From an uncultured bacterium (GTDB taxonomy: Bacteria; Actinomycetota; Actinomycetes; S36-B12): a stretch of 8,619 nucleotides of DNA. The DNA is taken from assembly GCA_903908025.1 (NCBI GenBank), contig CAIVQM010000183.1:1-8619 (forward strand), in the 5' to 3' direction. The position numbers were made by a program, and so were the translations under genes. Shown here one piece after another: positions 1-5,867 of this stretch; the first letter of the stretch is position 1; every line of letters starts with the position of its first letter. The notes under the pieces are model-generated. The model searched no databases. It saw only the letters and a list, made by a program, of their open reading frames with translations, and was not told the DNA's origin.

Positions 1-360
1 CCGCACGGCGTACTCGGCAGCGGTGCGCGCGGCCCAGCGGCGTACGTCGGCGTCGGCGGCCGCAGCTGCATCGGCGTAGATCGCGACCAGCGCGTTGTCG
101 ACGGCTGCCATCGTGGCGCGGGCGACCTTCGCGGTGGCGATGTCGGCGGGCAGGACGTAGCCGGCGGCACCGGGCGGCGGGGTGCCGCCGAGCTCGGTGA
201 TCAGGGCCGCGGCGCGGGAGCGGTTCGACCGATGGGCGGTGAGTCCGGCCACGGCACGCTGGCGCGGTCCGGTCGGCACCTGTGCTCCGGCGATGGAGTA
301 CGCGTAGATCGCGGCATCCTCGCCGGTGACGACGGCGGTCCAGGCCTCCACGGGGGTCAT
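1..360 (-). CDS. Ferritin-like DUF4439-type protein, C-terminus cut by window edge
   Basis: This gene begins with ATG at 360 and stays open to base 1, giving 120 visible codons; the C-terminal end lies outside the window. No signal peptide is seen, so it is probably cytoplasmic. The visible part is Ala-rich and mostly helical. It carries acidic, aromatic and histidine residues placed as in ferritin-like bundles: E14/D15 with Y19 in GEDAAIYAYS, H43 with R47 in a second helix, D88 and Y95 in DNALVAIYAD, and E116 with Y117 in a third. This matches my memory of the DUF4439 family found just upstream of rimP in many actinomycetes; the family function is not known to me. Its ATG overlaps the stop of the preceding lipoprotein gene by four bases (ATGA), so the two are probably translationally coupled. 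The family call is by recognition only. Metal binding is inferred. Confidence 0.72.
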   Translation of the reverse strand, partial: MTPVEAWTAVVTGEDAAIYAYSIAGAQVPTGPRQRAVAGLTAHRSNRSRAAALITELGGTPPPGAAGYVLPADIATAKVARATMAAVDNALVAIYADAAAAADADVRRWAARTAAEYAVR

Positions 361-854
361 GTGCGCAGGTCCCTCAGGGCCGGAACGTGAGCGGCTTCGG
401 AGGCTCCGATGAGGGCGAGCAGGCGGGCCGTCTCGGGATCGGGGGAGTCGACGCAGGCCCGGATCCGGTCGCGTGACGCGACATGCTCGGCCGAGACCAG
501 AGCCGCGAGTGCCGCCGTGATGTCCGCCGGCGCCGTCACCTCGGCGGCCGCGTTGGCCGAGCCACCGAGCGCTTCGCGGTGCTGGGCATGCTGGTCGCGT
601 AAGGCGGTGAGGACGACGACGGTCTCGGCGGCGAGCGTGGGGAAGGCCGCGAGCACCGCGTCGTACAGCGCCATCAGTTCGGTCTCCTGCTGGGCACTGG
701 CATCAGCCGGTGCGAGCGCCGTCGGGGCGGACGACTCTCCTGGGACCGGTTCCGCTGAACTGCTGCAGGCGGCCAGCACTCCGACGGGCCCGATCAGGGC
801 GAGTGCCAGCAGGCCCTGGCGACGCGTGATCGCGATCGCGGTGGCATCCGGCAT
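357..854 (-). CDS. Probable Tat-exported lipoprotein with ferritin-like helical domain
   Basis: The protein has 165 residues from ATG 854. Residues 1-29 look like an export signal: twin arginines at 11-12 (ITRRQGLL), a hydrophobic stretch at 14-29, then the lipobox LAAC with Cys30 as the likely lipidated residue. A Ser/Ala/Pro-rich tether follows (31-54). The remainder (about 55-165) is helical, with residues suited to a ferritin-like or diiron-like bundle: E57/E59 and Y64, H89/H92/E94 (QHAQHRE), E123/H124 (SAEH), and E153/H156 (SEAAH). It should sit on the outer face of the membrane. Upstream in-frame codons offer no other start before the operon gap. No good Shine-Dalgarno precedes ATG 854, so it may be leaderless or weakly translated. 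It overlaps the next minus-strand gene by four bases and is divergent from rimP. Function is unknown; metal or redox sensing would be inference only. Confidence 0.75.
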   Translation of the reverse strand: MPDATAIAITRRQGLLALALIGPVGVLAACSSSAEPVPGESSAPTALAPADASAQQETELMALYDAVLAAFPTLAAETVVVLTALRDQHAQHREALGGSANAAAEVTAPADITAALAALVSAEHVASRDRIRACVDSPDPETARLLALIGASEAAHVPALRDLRT

Positions 855-890
855 GTGCCAAGGATGGCATGTACTCGGTACAGTGCTGGG
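855..890 (+). promoter_or_regulatory. Candidate sigma70-type promoter for the rimP operon
   Basis: A TACAGT hexamer at 879-884 (four of six matches to TATAAT) lies 18 bases after GTGCCA at 855-860 (four of six matches to TTGACA). This would start transcription near 891, leaving a leader of roughly 48 bases before rimP. The -35 box would touch the first codon of the divergent lipoprotein gene. GGCATGT occurs twice (850-856 and 866-872), and GGCA-TG-TGCC at 850-859 is a short palindrome; either could be a protein-binding site or chance. Confidence 0.4.
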
Positions 891-924
891 AGCACGGCAC
901 GACCCACAACTGATCCACCACAAC

Positions 925-929
925 AGGAG
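925..929 (+). promoter_or_regulatory. Ribosome binding site of rimP
   Basis: AGGAG ends nine bases before ATG 939. It decides the start: the frame is open further upstream to 855, but that extension would cover the probable promoter and the extra residues look non-native. Confidence 0.7.
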
Positions 930-938
930 TCCGACGAC

Positions 939-1484
939 ATGGCCGCACTGGGCGAGACACTGAAGGCTGGCCTGACAGAGCCGCTCGGAGAACTCGGGGT
1001 CGACGTGGAGACCGTCGACGTGCAGAAGGCTGGCCGCCGCCACATCGTCCGCATCATCGTCGACCGCGACGGTGGCCTGGATCTCGACCTGATCGCTGCC
1101 GTCAGCCGACGGGCATCCGAGCTGCTGGACGAGCCGCCCCTCGCCGACGAGCTGCCCGGCCCCTTCGTGCTGGAGGTGACCTCACCGGGTGTCGACCGCC
1201 CCCTCACCGAGACCCGGCACTGGCGTCGGGCGCTCACCCGCCTGGTCGAGGCCACGTTGGCCGACGGAAGCACGGTGGTCGGGCGCGTCACGAGCGTGCC
1301 GGACGATGACAGCGTCGTGCTCTCGACCGACTCCGGCGATCGCACGATCGCCCGCGCCGACGTCCAGCGGGCCGTCGTGCAGGTGGAGTTCAACCGCGCC
1401 GATGCCGCAGCACTGGTCGTCGAGGAGGACGCCTCCGCCGAGGAACCCGAAGAAGAAGCCGTCGACGACGACGGGCAGGAGTAG
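939..1484 (+). CDS. rimP: Ribosome maturation factor RimP
   Basis: RimP binds the 30S subunit during assembly and is needed for late maturation, assisting early S12/S19-type assembly steps. The 181-residue product carries the hallmark EVTSPGVDRPLT at 79-90, where the N-terminal alpha/beta domain (about 5-85) joins the C-terminal SH3-like domain (about 88-152). Other family features are VDVQKAGRRHIVRIIVD near 25-42 and HWRRAL at 94-99. Residues 162-181 form an acidic Glu/Asp tail, which actinobacterial RimPs often have. ATG 939 is chosen because AGGAG precedes it at good spacing and the protein then starts where RimP homologues do. It is the first gene of the plus-strand operon, and nusA starts four bases after its stop. 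Length and motif leave little doubt. Confidence 0.96.
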   Translation: MAALGETLKAGLTEPLGELGVDVETVDVQKAGRRHIVRIIVDRDGGLDLDLIAAVSRRASELLDEPPLADELPGPFVLEVTSPGVDRPLTETRHWRRALTRLVEATLADGSTVVGRVTSVPDDDSVVLSTDSGDRTIARADVQRAVVQVEFNRADAAALVVEEDASAEEPEEEAVDDDGQE

Positions 1485-1488
1485 CCAC

Positions 1489-2508
1489 ATGGATATCGAC
1501 GTCAGCGCACTGAAGTCCCTCGTTCGGGAGAAGGATCTCTCCCTCGAGCTCGTTGTGGAGACGATCGAGCAGGCCCTGCTCGTGGCGTACCACCGCACCG
1601 AGGGCTCCGTGCCGAAGGCGCGGGTCACCCTCGACCGGAAGACCGGGCACGTCACCGTGTGGGCAGCCGAGACCGACGAGGACGGCGTGATCGTCCGCGA
1701 GTACGAGGACACGCCGGGCGGATTCGGGCGCATTGCGGCCACGACCGCCAAGCAGGTGCTGCTTGCCCGGCTCCGCGAAGCCGAGGGCGACGTCACCCTG
1801 AGCGAGTTCACCGGCCGTGAGGGTGATCTGGTGTCAGGCGTCGTGCAGCAGTCCACGAACCCCCGGATGGTGCGGGTCGACCTCGGCAAGGTCGAGGCCA
1901 ACCTGCCGCCGGAGGAGCAGTCGCCCGGGGAGGCCTACCCGCACGGGACCCGCCTCAAGTGCATCGTCACCGGCGTGCGAAAGGGCTTCAAGGGTCCGCA
2001 GGTCACCATCTCCCGGACCCATCCCACCCTCGTGAAGCAGCTGTTCGCCCTCGAGGTCCCGGAGATCGCGGACGGCACCGTTCAGATCACGGCGATCGCC
2101 CGCGAGGCCGGCCACCGGACCAAGATCGCCGTGAAGTCGACCGTCCCCGGCGTCAACGCGAAGGGCGCCTGCATCGGGCCGCTGGGCCAGCGGGTGCGGC
2201 AGGTCATGTCCGAGCTGAACGGCGAGAAGATCGACATCGTCGACAGCAGCGAGGACCCCGCCGAGATGATCGCCCATGCCCTCTCACCGGCCCGGGTCAC
2301 CAGTGTCGTGATCGTGGATCCGGTCGCGCGGGCCGCCCGGGTCACGGTGCCGGACTACCAGCTGTCGCTGGCGATCGGTCGTGAGGGCCAGAACGCCCGG
2401 CTGGCGGCCCGGCTGACCGGCTGGCGCATCGACATCCGCTCCGATGCCGTCCCGTTGGTCGACCAGGCGTCGCCCGAGGCCCGGCGACACGAGCCCACTG
2501 CGGACTGA
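1489..2508 (+). CDS. nusA: Transcription elongation/termination/antitermination factor NusA
   Basis: NusA binds RNA polymerase at the RNA exit channel and modulates pausing, termination and rRNA antitermination. The product has 339 residues. The N-terminal polymerase-binding domain covers about 1-105 (MDIDVSALKSLVREKDL start), and an S1 domain about 110-175 (REGDLVSGVV...MVRVDLG). KH1 covers about 180-252, with GPLG at 230-233 as its GXXG loop, and KH2 about 255-318, with AIGREGQNARLAARL at 295-309. The protein ends soon after KH2, without the two C-terminal AR repeats of enterobacterial NusA; this is normal for actinobacteria. ATG 1489 follows AGGAG (1477-1481) at seven bases, with that site lying inside the end of rimP, so the two are coupled. 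A longer open frame upstream from 1189 overlaps rimP and is rejected. Confidence 0.97.
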   Translation: MDIDVSALKSLVREKDLSLELVVETIEQALLVAYHRTEGSVPKARVTLDRKTGHVTVWAAETDEDGVIVREYEDTPGGFGRIAATTAKQVLLARLREAEGDVTLSEFTGREGDLVSGVVQQSTNPRMVRVDLGKVEANLPPEEQSPGEAYPHGTRLKCIVTGVRKGFKGPQVTISRTHPTLVKQLFALEVPEIADGTVQITAIAREAGHRTKIAVKSTVPGVNAKGACIGPLGQRVRQVMSELNGEKIDIVDSSEDPAEMIAHALSPARVTSVVIVDPVARAARVTVPDYQLSLAIGREGQNARLAARLTGWRIDIRSDAVPLVDQASPEARRHEPTAD

Positions 2509-2513
2509 GCACG

Positions 2514-2804
2514 GTGACGGGCGCGGTACACTCAGCGGCAGGCAGCACATCTGGGCCTCGTCGCATGTGCGTCGGGTGCCGCGAGCGTGCTGCCGCGTCC
2601 GACCTGATTCGGGTAGTCGCGATCGCCGGGGCAGTTGTCCCGGACCTCGATCGTCGGCTGCCGGGCCGTGGAGCACACCTGCACCCGACCCAGCAGTGTC
2701 TCGACCGCGCTGAGCGGCAACGGGCACTTCCCCGAGCGCTTCGGTTGCCCGGCCCGCTGGATCTGGCGGCCGTGCAGGACGTGATCAGCACGACACAGCA
2801 GTGA
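2514..2804 (+). CDS. ylxR: YlxR family (DUF448) nucleic-acid-binding protein
   Basis: This small basic protein (96 residues from GTG 2514) has the family signature RMCVGCRER at 17-25, with both cysteines in CVGC. The conserved middle follows: VPDLDRRLPGRGAHLHP at 42-58 and a Cys at 62. YlxR has been linked to nucleoid or RNA binding and to regulation of RNase P in Bacillus; its role here is inferred from family and position between nusA and infB. The start is uncertain. GTG 2514 lies five bases after the nusA stop and would depend on coupling, because no clear Shine-Dalgarno is present. ATG 2565 (residue 18) would give a protein beginning MCVGCR, with no RBS either. Its stop is embedded in a GTGA that opens a chain of mini reading frames towards infB. 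Confidence 0.9.
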   Translation: MTGAVHSAAGSTSGPRRMCVGCRERAAASDLIRVVAIAGAVVPDLDRRLPGRGAHLHPTQQCLDRAERQRALPRALRLPGPLDLAAVQDVISTTQQ

Positions 2805-2925
2805 CCGGCACGGGCAACCGCCCGCGCCGACGCAGCCGGTGACCGTCACCGGGACGAGCGGATCGGGAGTTCGAGGATGAACACCCCATGAGCACGCGAG
2901 CATGAACGTGTATCGCTTGCACTGA
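2801..2925 (+). other. Chain of five overlapping mini reading frames in the infB leader
   Basis: Starting at the ylxR stop, five short frames follow, each start overlapping the previous stop as NTGA: GTG 2801-2842 (13 codons), GTG 2839-2880 (13 codons), ATG 2877-2891 (MNTP), ATG 2888-2905 (MSTRA) and ATG 2902-2925 (MNVYRLH). GGGAG at 2865-2869 sits seven bases before the third frame's ATG. No peptide is recognisable, so any function would come from the act of translation, carrying ribosomes from ylxR towards infB. Chance is a real alternative, because TGA preceded by A or G is common in this composition. Confidence 0.35.
2836..2852 (+). promoter_or_regulatory. Short perfect hairpin in the ylxR-infB leader
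   Basis: CCGGTGAC (2836-2843) and GTCACCGG (2845-2852) are exact reverse complements around one base, so an RNA hairpin with a six- to seven-pair stem is possible. The GTGA joint of the first two mini frames lies in its 5' arm. No T-run follows, so it does not look like an intrinsic terminator. A dyad-binding protein site is an alternative. Confidence 0.45.
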
Positions 2926-2926
2926 C

Positions 2927-2950
2927 GGTCCGGAGCATCCCGCCCGGACC
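2927..2950 (+). promoter_or_regulatory. Stem-loop just upstream of the infB ribosome binding site
   Basis: GGTCCGG (2927-2933) pairs with CCGGACC (2944-2950) across a ten-base loop. It begins two bases after the last mini-frame stop and ends five bases before the infB AGGAG. A ribosome stopping at 2923-2925 would cover the 5' arm, so the stem could report upstream translation. This is inference from geometry only. Confidence 0.45.
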
Positions 2951-2955
2951 AAGAC

Positions 2956-2960
2956 AGGAG
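2956..2960 (+). promoter_or_regulatory. Ribosome binding site of infB, short spacing
   Basis: AGGAG ends four bases before the GTG start at 2965, which is tighter than usual. It still fixes this start, because the encoded N-terminus matches the IF2 N-terminal domain from its second residue. Confidence 0.65.
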
Positions 2961-2964
2961 AGTC

Positions 2965-5787
2965 GTGTCGAAGGTTCGGGTCCATGAGCTCGCGAAGGAG
3001 CTCGGGGTTTCCAGCAAGGATGTCCTTGCAAAGCTGCAGGAACTCGGTGAGTTCGTAAAGTCTGCGTCGTCCACGGTCGAGGCACCCGTCGTGCGCAAGC
3101 TGCGGGAGGCAATGCCGGCCGCTGCGCCCGTTGACGCCCCCGTGCCTGCCAAGAAGGCGCCCGCCAAGAAGTCCGCTGCCGCTGCGCCTGCGCCGGAGGT
3201 GGCCGACGCACCTGCGGTCGTCGACGTGCCAGCCGCTGCCGAGCCGGTGGCCGCCTCGGTCGTCGCACCCATCGCTGCCGAGCCGGTCGTCGCCGAGCCG
3301 GTGGCCCCCGCTGCTGCCGTGAGCGCGCCAGACCTTGGCGACGCCCCCGCTGCCCCGGCTGCCCCCGAGTCAGCCCCTGCTGCCGAGGGCTCCGATGGCA
3401 CGCCCGCTGCCCCGCGCCCGGCTGGTCCGCGCCCGGGCAACAACCCGTTCGGCACCGGCACCGGCATGGGCCGCCCCGTCGGTCCGCGCCCGGGCAACAA
3501 CCCCTACGGCACGGGTACCGGCATGGGCCGGCCCGCACCGTCCGTGCCGGGTGCCCCCCGTCCCAACCCCGGCACGATGCCGCCCCGGCCTGCGCGGCCG
3601 GCCGGTGCGCCGGGTCGTCCGGCTGGTCCCGGTGGCCCGAGTCGTGGTCCGGGTGGTCCCGGTGGCCCCGGTGGCGCGCGTCCCGGCTTCGCCGGTCGCG
3701 GTCCGGGCGGTCCCGGTGGTGCTGGTGCGGGCTACGCAGGGCGTGGCCCCGGTGGTCCGGGTGCCGCTGGTGCAGGTGCTCCCGGTCGTCCGGGTGGTGC
3801 CGGTGCTCCGGGTGGCTTCCCCGGCCGCCCCGGTGGCCCCGGTGGCCGTGGCACGACGGCGGGCGCCTTCGGCCGTCCCGGTGGCCGTCCCTCCCGTGGT
3901 CGCAAGTCCAAGCGGGCCAAGCGCCAGGAGTTCGACAACATGCAGGCGCCGATCATGGACGGTGTCCGGATCAAGCGCGGCCAGGGCGAGGCCGTCCGAC
4001 TGCCGCGCGGCGCGAGCCTGACCGACTTCGCCGAGAAGATCGACGCGATGCCGGCCGATCTGGTCAAGGTGCTGATCGGTCTCGGTGAGATGGTCACCGC
4101 GACCCAGTCGATCGACGACGACACGTTGCGCCTGCTCGGTACCGAGCTGAACTACGACGTCGAGGTCGTATCGCCGGAGGACGAGGACCGCGAGCTGCTC
4201 GAGTCCTACCACCTCGAGTTCGGCGAGAACGAGGGCGGCGAGGACGATCTCGAGATCCGTCCGCCGGTCGTCACAGTCATGGGTCACGTCGACCACGGCA
4301 AGACCCGCCTGCTGGATGCCATCCGCAAGACCAACGTGGTTGGTGGCGAGGCTGGTGGCATCACGCAGCACATCGGCGCCTACCAGGTGGCCACGGTCAC
4401 CGCTGATGGCACCGAGCGCAAGATCACCTTCATCGATACACCCGGTCACGAGGCCTTCACGGCCATGCGTGCCCGTGGCGCACAGGTCACCGACATCTCG
4501 ATCCTCGTGGTGGCGGCGGACGACGGCGTGAAGCCGCAGACCATCGAGGCGCTGAACCATGCGCAGGCGGCCGGTGTCCCGATCGTCGTGGCCGTCAACA
4601 AGGTCGACAAGGAGGGCGCCGATCCGATGAAGGTTCGCGCCCAGCTGACCGAGTACGGCCTGGTCGCCGAGGAGTTCGGCGGCGACACGATGTTCGTCGA
4701 CGTGTCGGCCAAGCAGGGCACCGGTATCGAGACGCTGCTCGAGGCGGTCCTGCTCACCGCAGACGCCGCACTCGACCTGCGGGCCAATCCGAACCAGTCC
4801 GCGGAGGGTGTGGCCATCGAGGCGCACCTCGACCGCGGTCGCGGTCCGGTGGCCACGGTGCTCGTCCAGCGCGGCACGCTGCGCGCCGGCGACTCGATCG
4901 TTGCCGGCGATGCCTTCGGGCGCGTGCGGGCGATGCTCGACGACGAGGGCAACCCGGTTGAGGTGGCGCTGCCGTCGATGCCGGTCCAGGTGCTCGGTCT
5001 CACATCGGTCCCCGGCGCGGGCGACAGCTTCATGGTCGTCTCCGAGGACCGCGTGGCACGGCAGATCGCCCAGACACGGCAGGCCCGGGAGCGCAATGCG
5101 CTGCTGGCGAAGAACCGCGTCAAGCGTTCACTTGAGGACTTCCTCGAGTCGCTGGAGAAGGGCGAGGTCGCGGAGCTCACGCTCATCATCAAGGGCGACG
5201 TGTCCGGCTCCGTCGAGGCACTCGAGGACGCCCTGCTCAAGATCGACATGGGCGACGAGGTCAACCTGCGGGTCATCCACCGCGGTGTCGGCGCGATCAA
5301 CAAGAACGACGTCACGCTCGCGAGCGCGTCGAAGGCCGTCATCATCGGCTTCAACGTGCGGCCCGAGGGCAAGGTTGCCGAGCTGGCGACAGAGGAGGGC
5401 GTCGACGTCCGCTTCTACAGCGTCATCTACAACGCGATCGAAGAGGTCGAGGCAGCCCTGCGCGGCATGCTCAAGCCGATCTACGAAGAGGTGCAGCTCG
5501 GTACCGCTCAGGTGCGCGAGGTGTTCAAGTCGAGCAAGTTCGGCACGATCGCTGGCTGCCTCGTGCAGTCCGGCGAGATCCGCCGCAACAGCAAGGCGCG
5601 CCTCATCCGCGATGGTGCGGTCGTCGCAGACAACATCGGCATCGCCGGCCTTCGTCGCTTCAAGGACGATGTCACCGAGGTGCGCGACGGTTACGAGTGC
5701 GGCATCAACCTGGGCAACTTCCAGGACGTGAAGGTCGACGACGTGATCGAGACGTTCGAAATGCGGGAGATTCCGCGCAAGCCCTGA
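2965..5787 (+). CDS. infB: Translation initiation factor IF-2
   Basis: IF2 is the GTPase that brings formyl-Met-tRNA to the 30S subunit and promotes 50S joining. The 940-residue protein starts at GTG with an IF2_N motif (VRVHELAKELGVSSKDVLAKL, 4-24). A disordered linker follows: Ala/Pro/Val-rich at 50-150, a two-copy 19-residue repeat at 152-189, and Gly/Pro/Arg-rich to about 312. A basic hinge (RGRKSKRAKR, 311-320) and a second IF2_N-like region (about 330-400) lead to the G domain. G-domain motifs are G1 GHVDHGKT 440-447, G2 GGITQHIG 464-471, G3 DTPGHEAF 491-498, G4 NKVD 545-548 and G5 SAK 581-583. Domain II (about 612-700), domain III and the fMet-tRNA-binding C-terminal domain (about 840-935) are all present. 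The length suits an actinobacterial IF2. Repeat polymorphism between strains is plausible. An internal ATG (codon 326) may give a short form. Confidence 0.98.
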   Translation: MSKVRVHELAKELGVSSKDVLAKLQELGEFVKSASSTVEAPVVRKLREAMPAAAPVDAPVPAKKAPAKKSAAAAPAPEVADAPAVVDVPAAAEPVAASVVAPIAAEPVVAEPVAPAAAVSAPDLGDAPAAPAAPESAPAAEGSDGTPAAPRPAGPRPGNNPFGTGTGMGRPVGPRPGNNPYGTGTGMGRPAPSVPGAPRPNPGTMPPRPARPAGAPGRPAGPGGPSRGPGGPGGPGGARPGFAGRGPGGPGGAGAGYAGRGPGGPGAAGAGAPGRPGGAGAPGGFPGRPGGPGGRGTTAGAFGRPGGRPSRGRKSKRAKRQEFDNMQAPIMDGVRIKRGQGEAVRLPRGASLTDFAEKIDAMPADLVKVLIGLGEMVTATQSIDDDTLRLLGTELNYDVEVVSPEDEDRELLESYHLEFGENEGGEDDLEIRPPVVTVMGHVDHGKTRLLDAIRKTNVVGGEAGGITQHIGAYQVATVTADGTERKITFIDTPGHEAFTAMRARGAQVTDISILVVAADDGVKPQTIEALNHAQAAGVPIVVAVNKVDKEGADPMKVRAQLTEYGLVAEEFGGDTMFVDVSAKQGTGIETLLEAVLLTADAALDLRANPNQSAEGVAIEAHLDRGRGPVATVLVQRGTLRAGDSIVAGDAFGRVRAMLDDEGNPVEVALPSMPVQVLGLTSVPGAGDSFMVVSEDRVARQIAQTRQARERNALLAKNRVKRSLEDFLESLEKGEVAELTLIIKGDVSGSVEALEDALLKIDMGDEVNLRVIHRGVGAINKNDVTLASASKAVIIGFNVRPEGKVAELATEEGVDVRFYSVIYNAIEEVEAALRGMLKPIYEEVQLGTAQVREVFKSSKFGTIAGCLVQSGEIRRNSKARLIRDGAVVADNIGIAGLRRFKDDVTEVRDGYECGINLGNFQDVKVDDVIETFEMREIPRKP
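3418..3531 (+). repeat. Two-copy 57-bp in-frame tandem repeat in infB
   Basis: Units 3418-3474 and 3475-3531 encode two near-identical 19-residue blocks (core GPRPGNNPxGTGTGMGR, with F or Y at x). The 23 bases beginning GGTCCGCGCCCGGG are identical at 3424 and 3481. This is a recent duplication or a slippage-prone tract within the disordered linker. Confidence 0.85.
3685..3774 (+). repeat. 45-bp degenerate tandem repeat in the Gly-rich part of infB
   Basis: Residues 241-255 and 256-270 of IF2 form two 15-residue units, G[F/Y]AGRGPGGPG[G/A]AGA. They lie within a wider G-P-G-G-rich stretch spanning about 3595-3900. The DNA of the whole stretch is low-complexity GGT/GGC/CCG text on the coding strand. 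Confidence 0.7.
3926..3942 (+). promoter_or_regulatory. Possible internal start for a short IF2 isoform
   Basis: AGGAG at 3926-3930 lies nine bases before an in-frame ATG at 3940 (Met326, MQAPIMDGV). Initiation here would yield a 615-residue IF2 that lacks the disordered linker but keeps the whole G domain and C-terminal domains. Enterobacterial infB is known to make such forms from internal starts. In this gene the AGGAG is also the coding of Gln321-Glu322, so it may be incidental. Confidence 0.3.
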
Positions 5788-5795
5788 CCAACCCC

Positions 5796-5834
5796 CCTGG
5801 CCGTTTCTCCCGCAACGCGGGACAAACGGCCAGG
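5796..5834 (+). promoter_or_regulatory. Long stem-loop after infB (attenuator or processing hairpin)
   Basis: CCTGGCCGTTT (5796-5806) pairs exactly with AAACGGCCAGG (5824-5834). A single C/C mismatch separates this from an inner six-pair stem, TCCCGC (5808-5813) with GCGGGA (5817-5822), closed by a three-base loop. This is the strongest hairpin in the window and sits nine bases after the infB stop. No T-run follows, so it is either a T-less terminator or attenuator, or an RNA stabilising or processing element, since rbfA continues downstream. Confidence 0.7.
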
Positions 5835-5837
5835 ATC

Positions 5838-5852
5838 GGGCCAGGGAGGCCC
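5838..5852 (+). promoter_or_regulatory. Small hairpin in the infB-rbfA gap
   Basis: GGGCC (5838-5842) and GGCCC (5848-5852) form a five-pair stem with a five-base loop, between the large post-infB hairpin and the hairpin at the rbfA ribosome binding site. Confidence 0.4.
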
Positions 5853-5867
5853 ATTTCTCGCCACTTG

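Noticed and set aside
855..938. Upstream extension of rimP to 855
   Set aside because: The extra residues do not resemble RimP, cover the promoter region, and have no ribosome binding site, whereas AGGAG fits ATG 939.
855..1043. Upstream extension of the lipoprotein gene to 1043 on the minus strand
   Set aside because: It would run through the operon promoter and into rimP and bury the signal peptide; the export signal begins properly at ATG 854.
3370..4827. Long minus-strand open frame (485 codons) opposite infB
   Set aside because: Its product is a Thr/Arg/Gly-rich mirror of the infB coding text with no domain; such antisense frames are common opposite biased GC-rich genes, and infB is certain.
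4446..5372. Ser/Thr/Arg-rich antisense frame opposite the IF2 G domain and domain II
   Set aside because: Composition is that of a shadow frame, there is no recognisable motif, and it fully overlaps conserved IF2 sequence.
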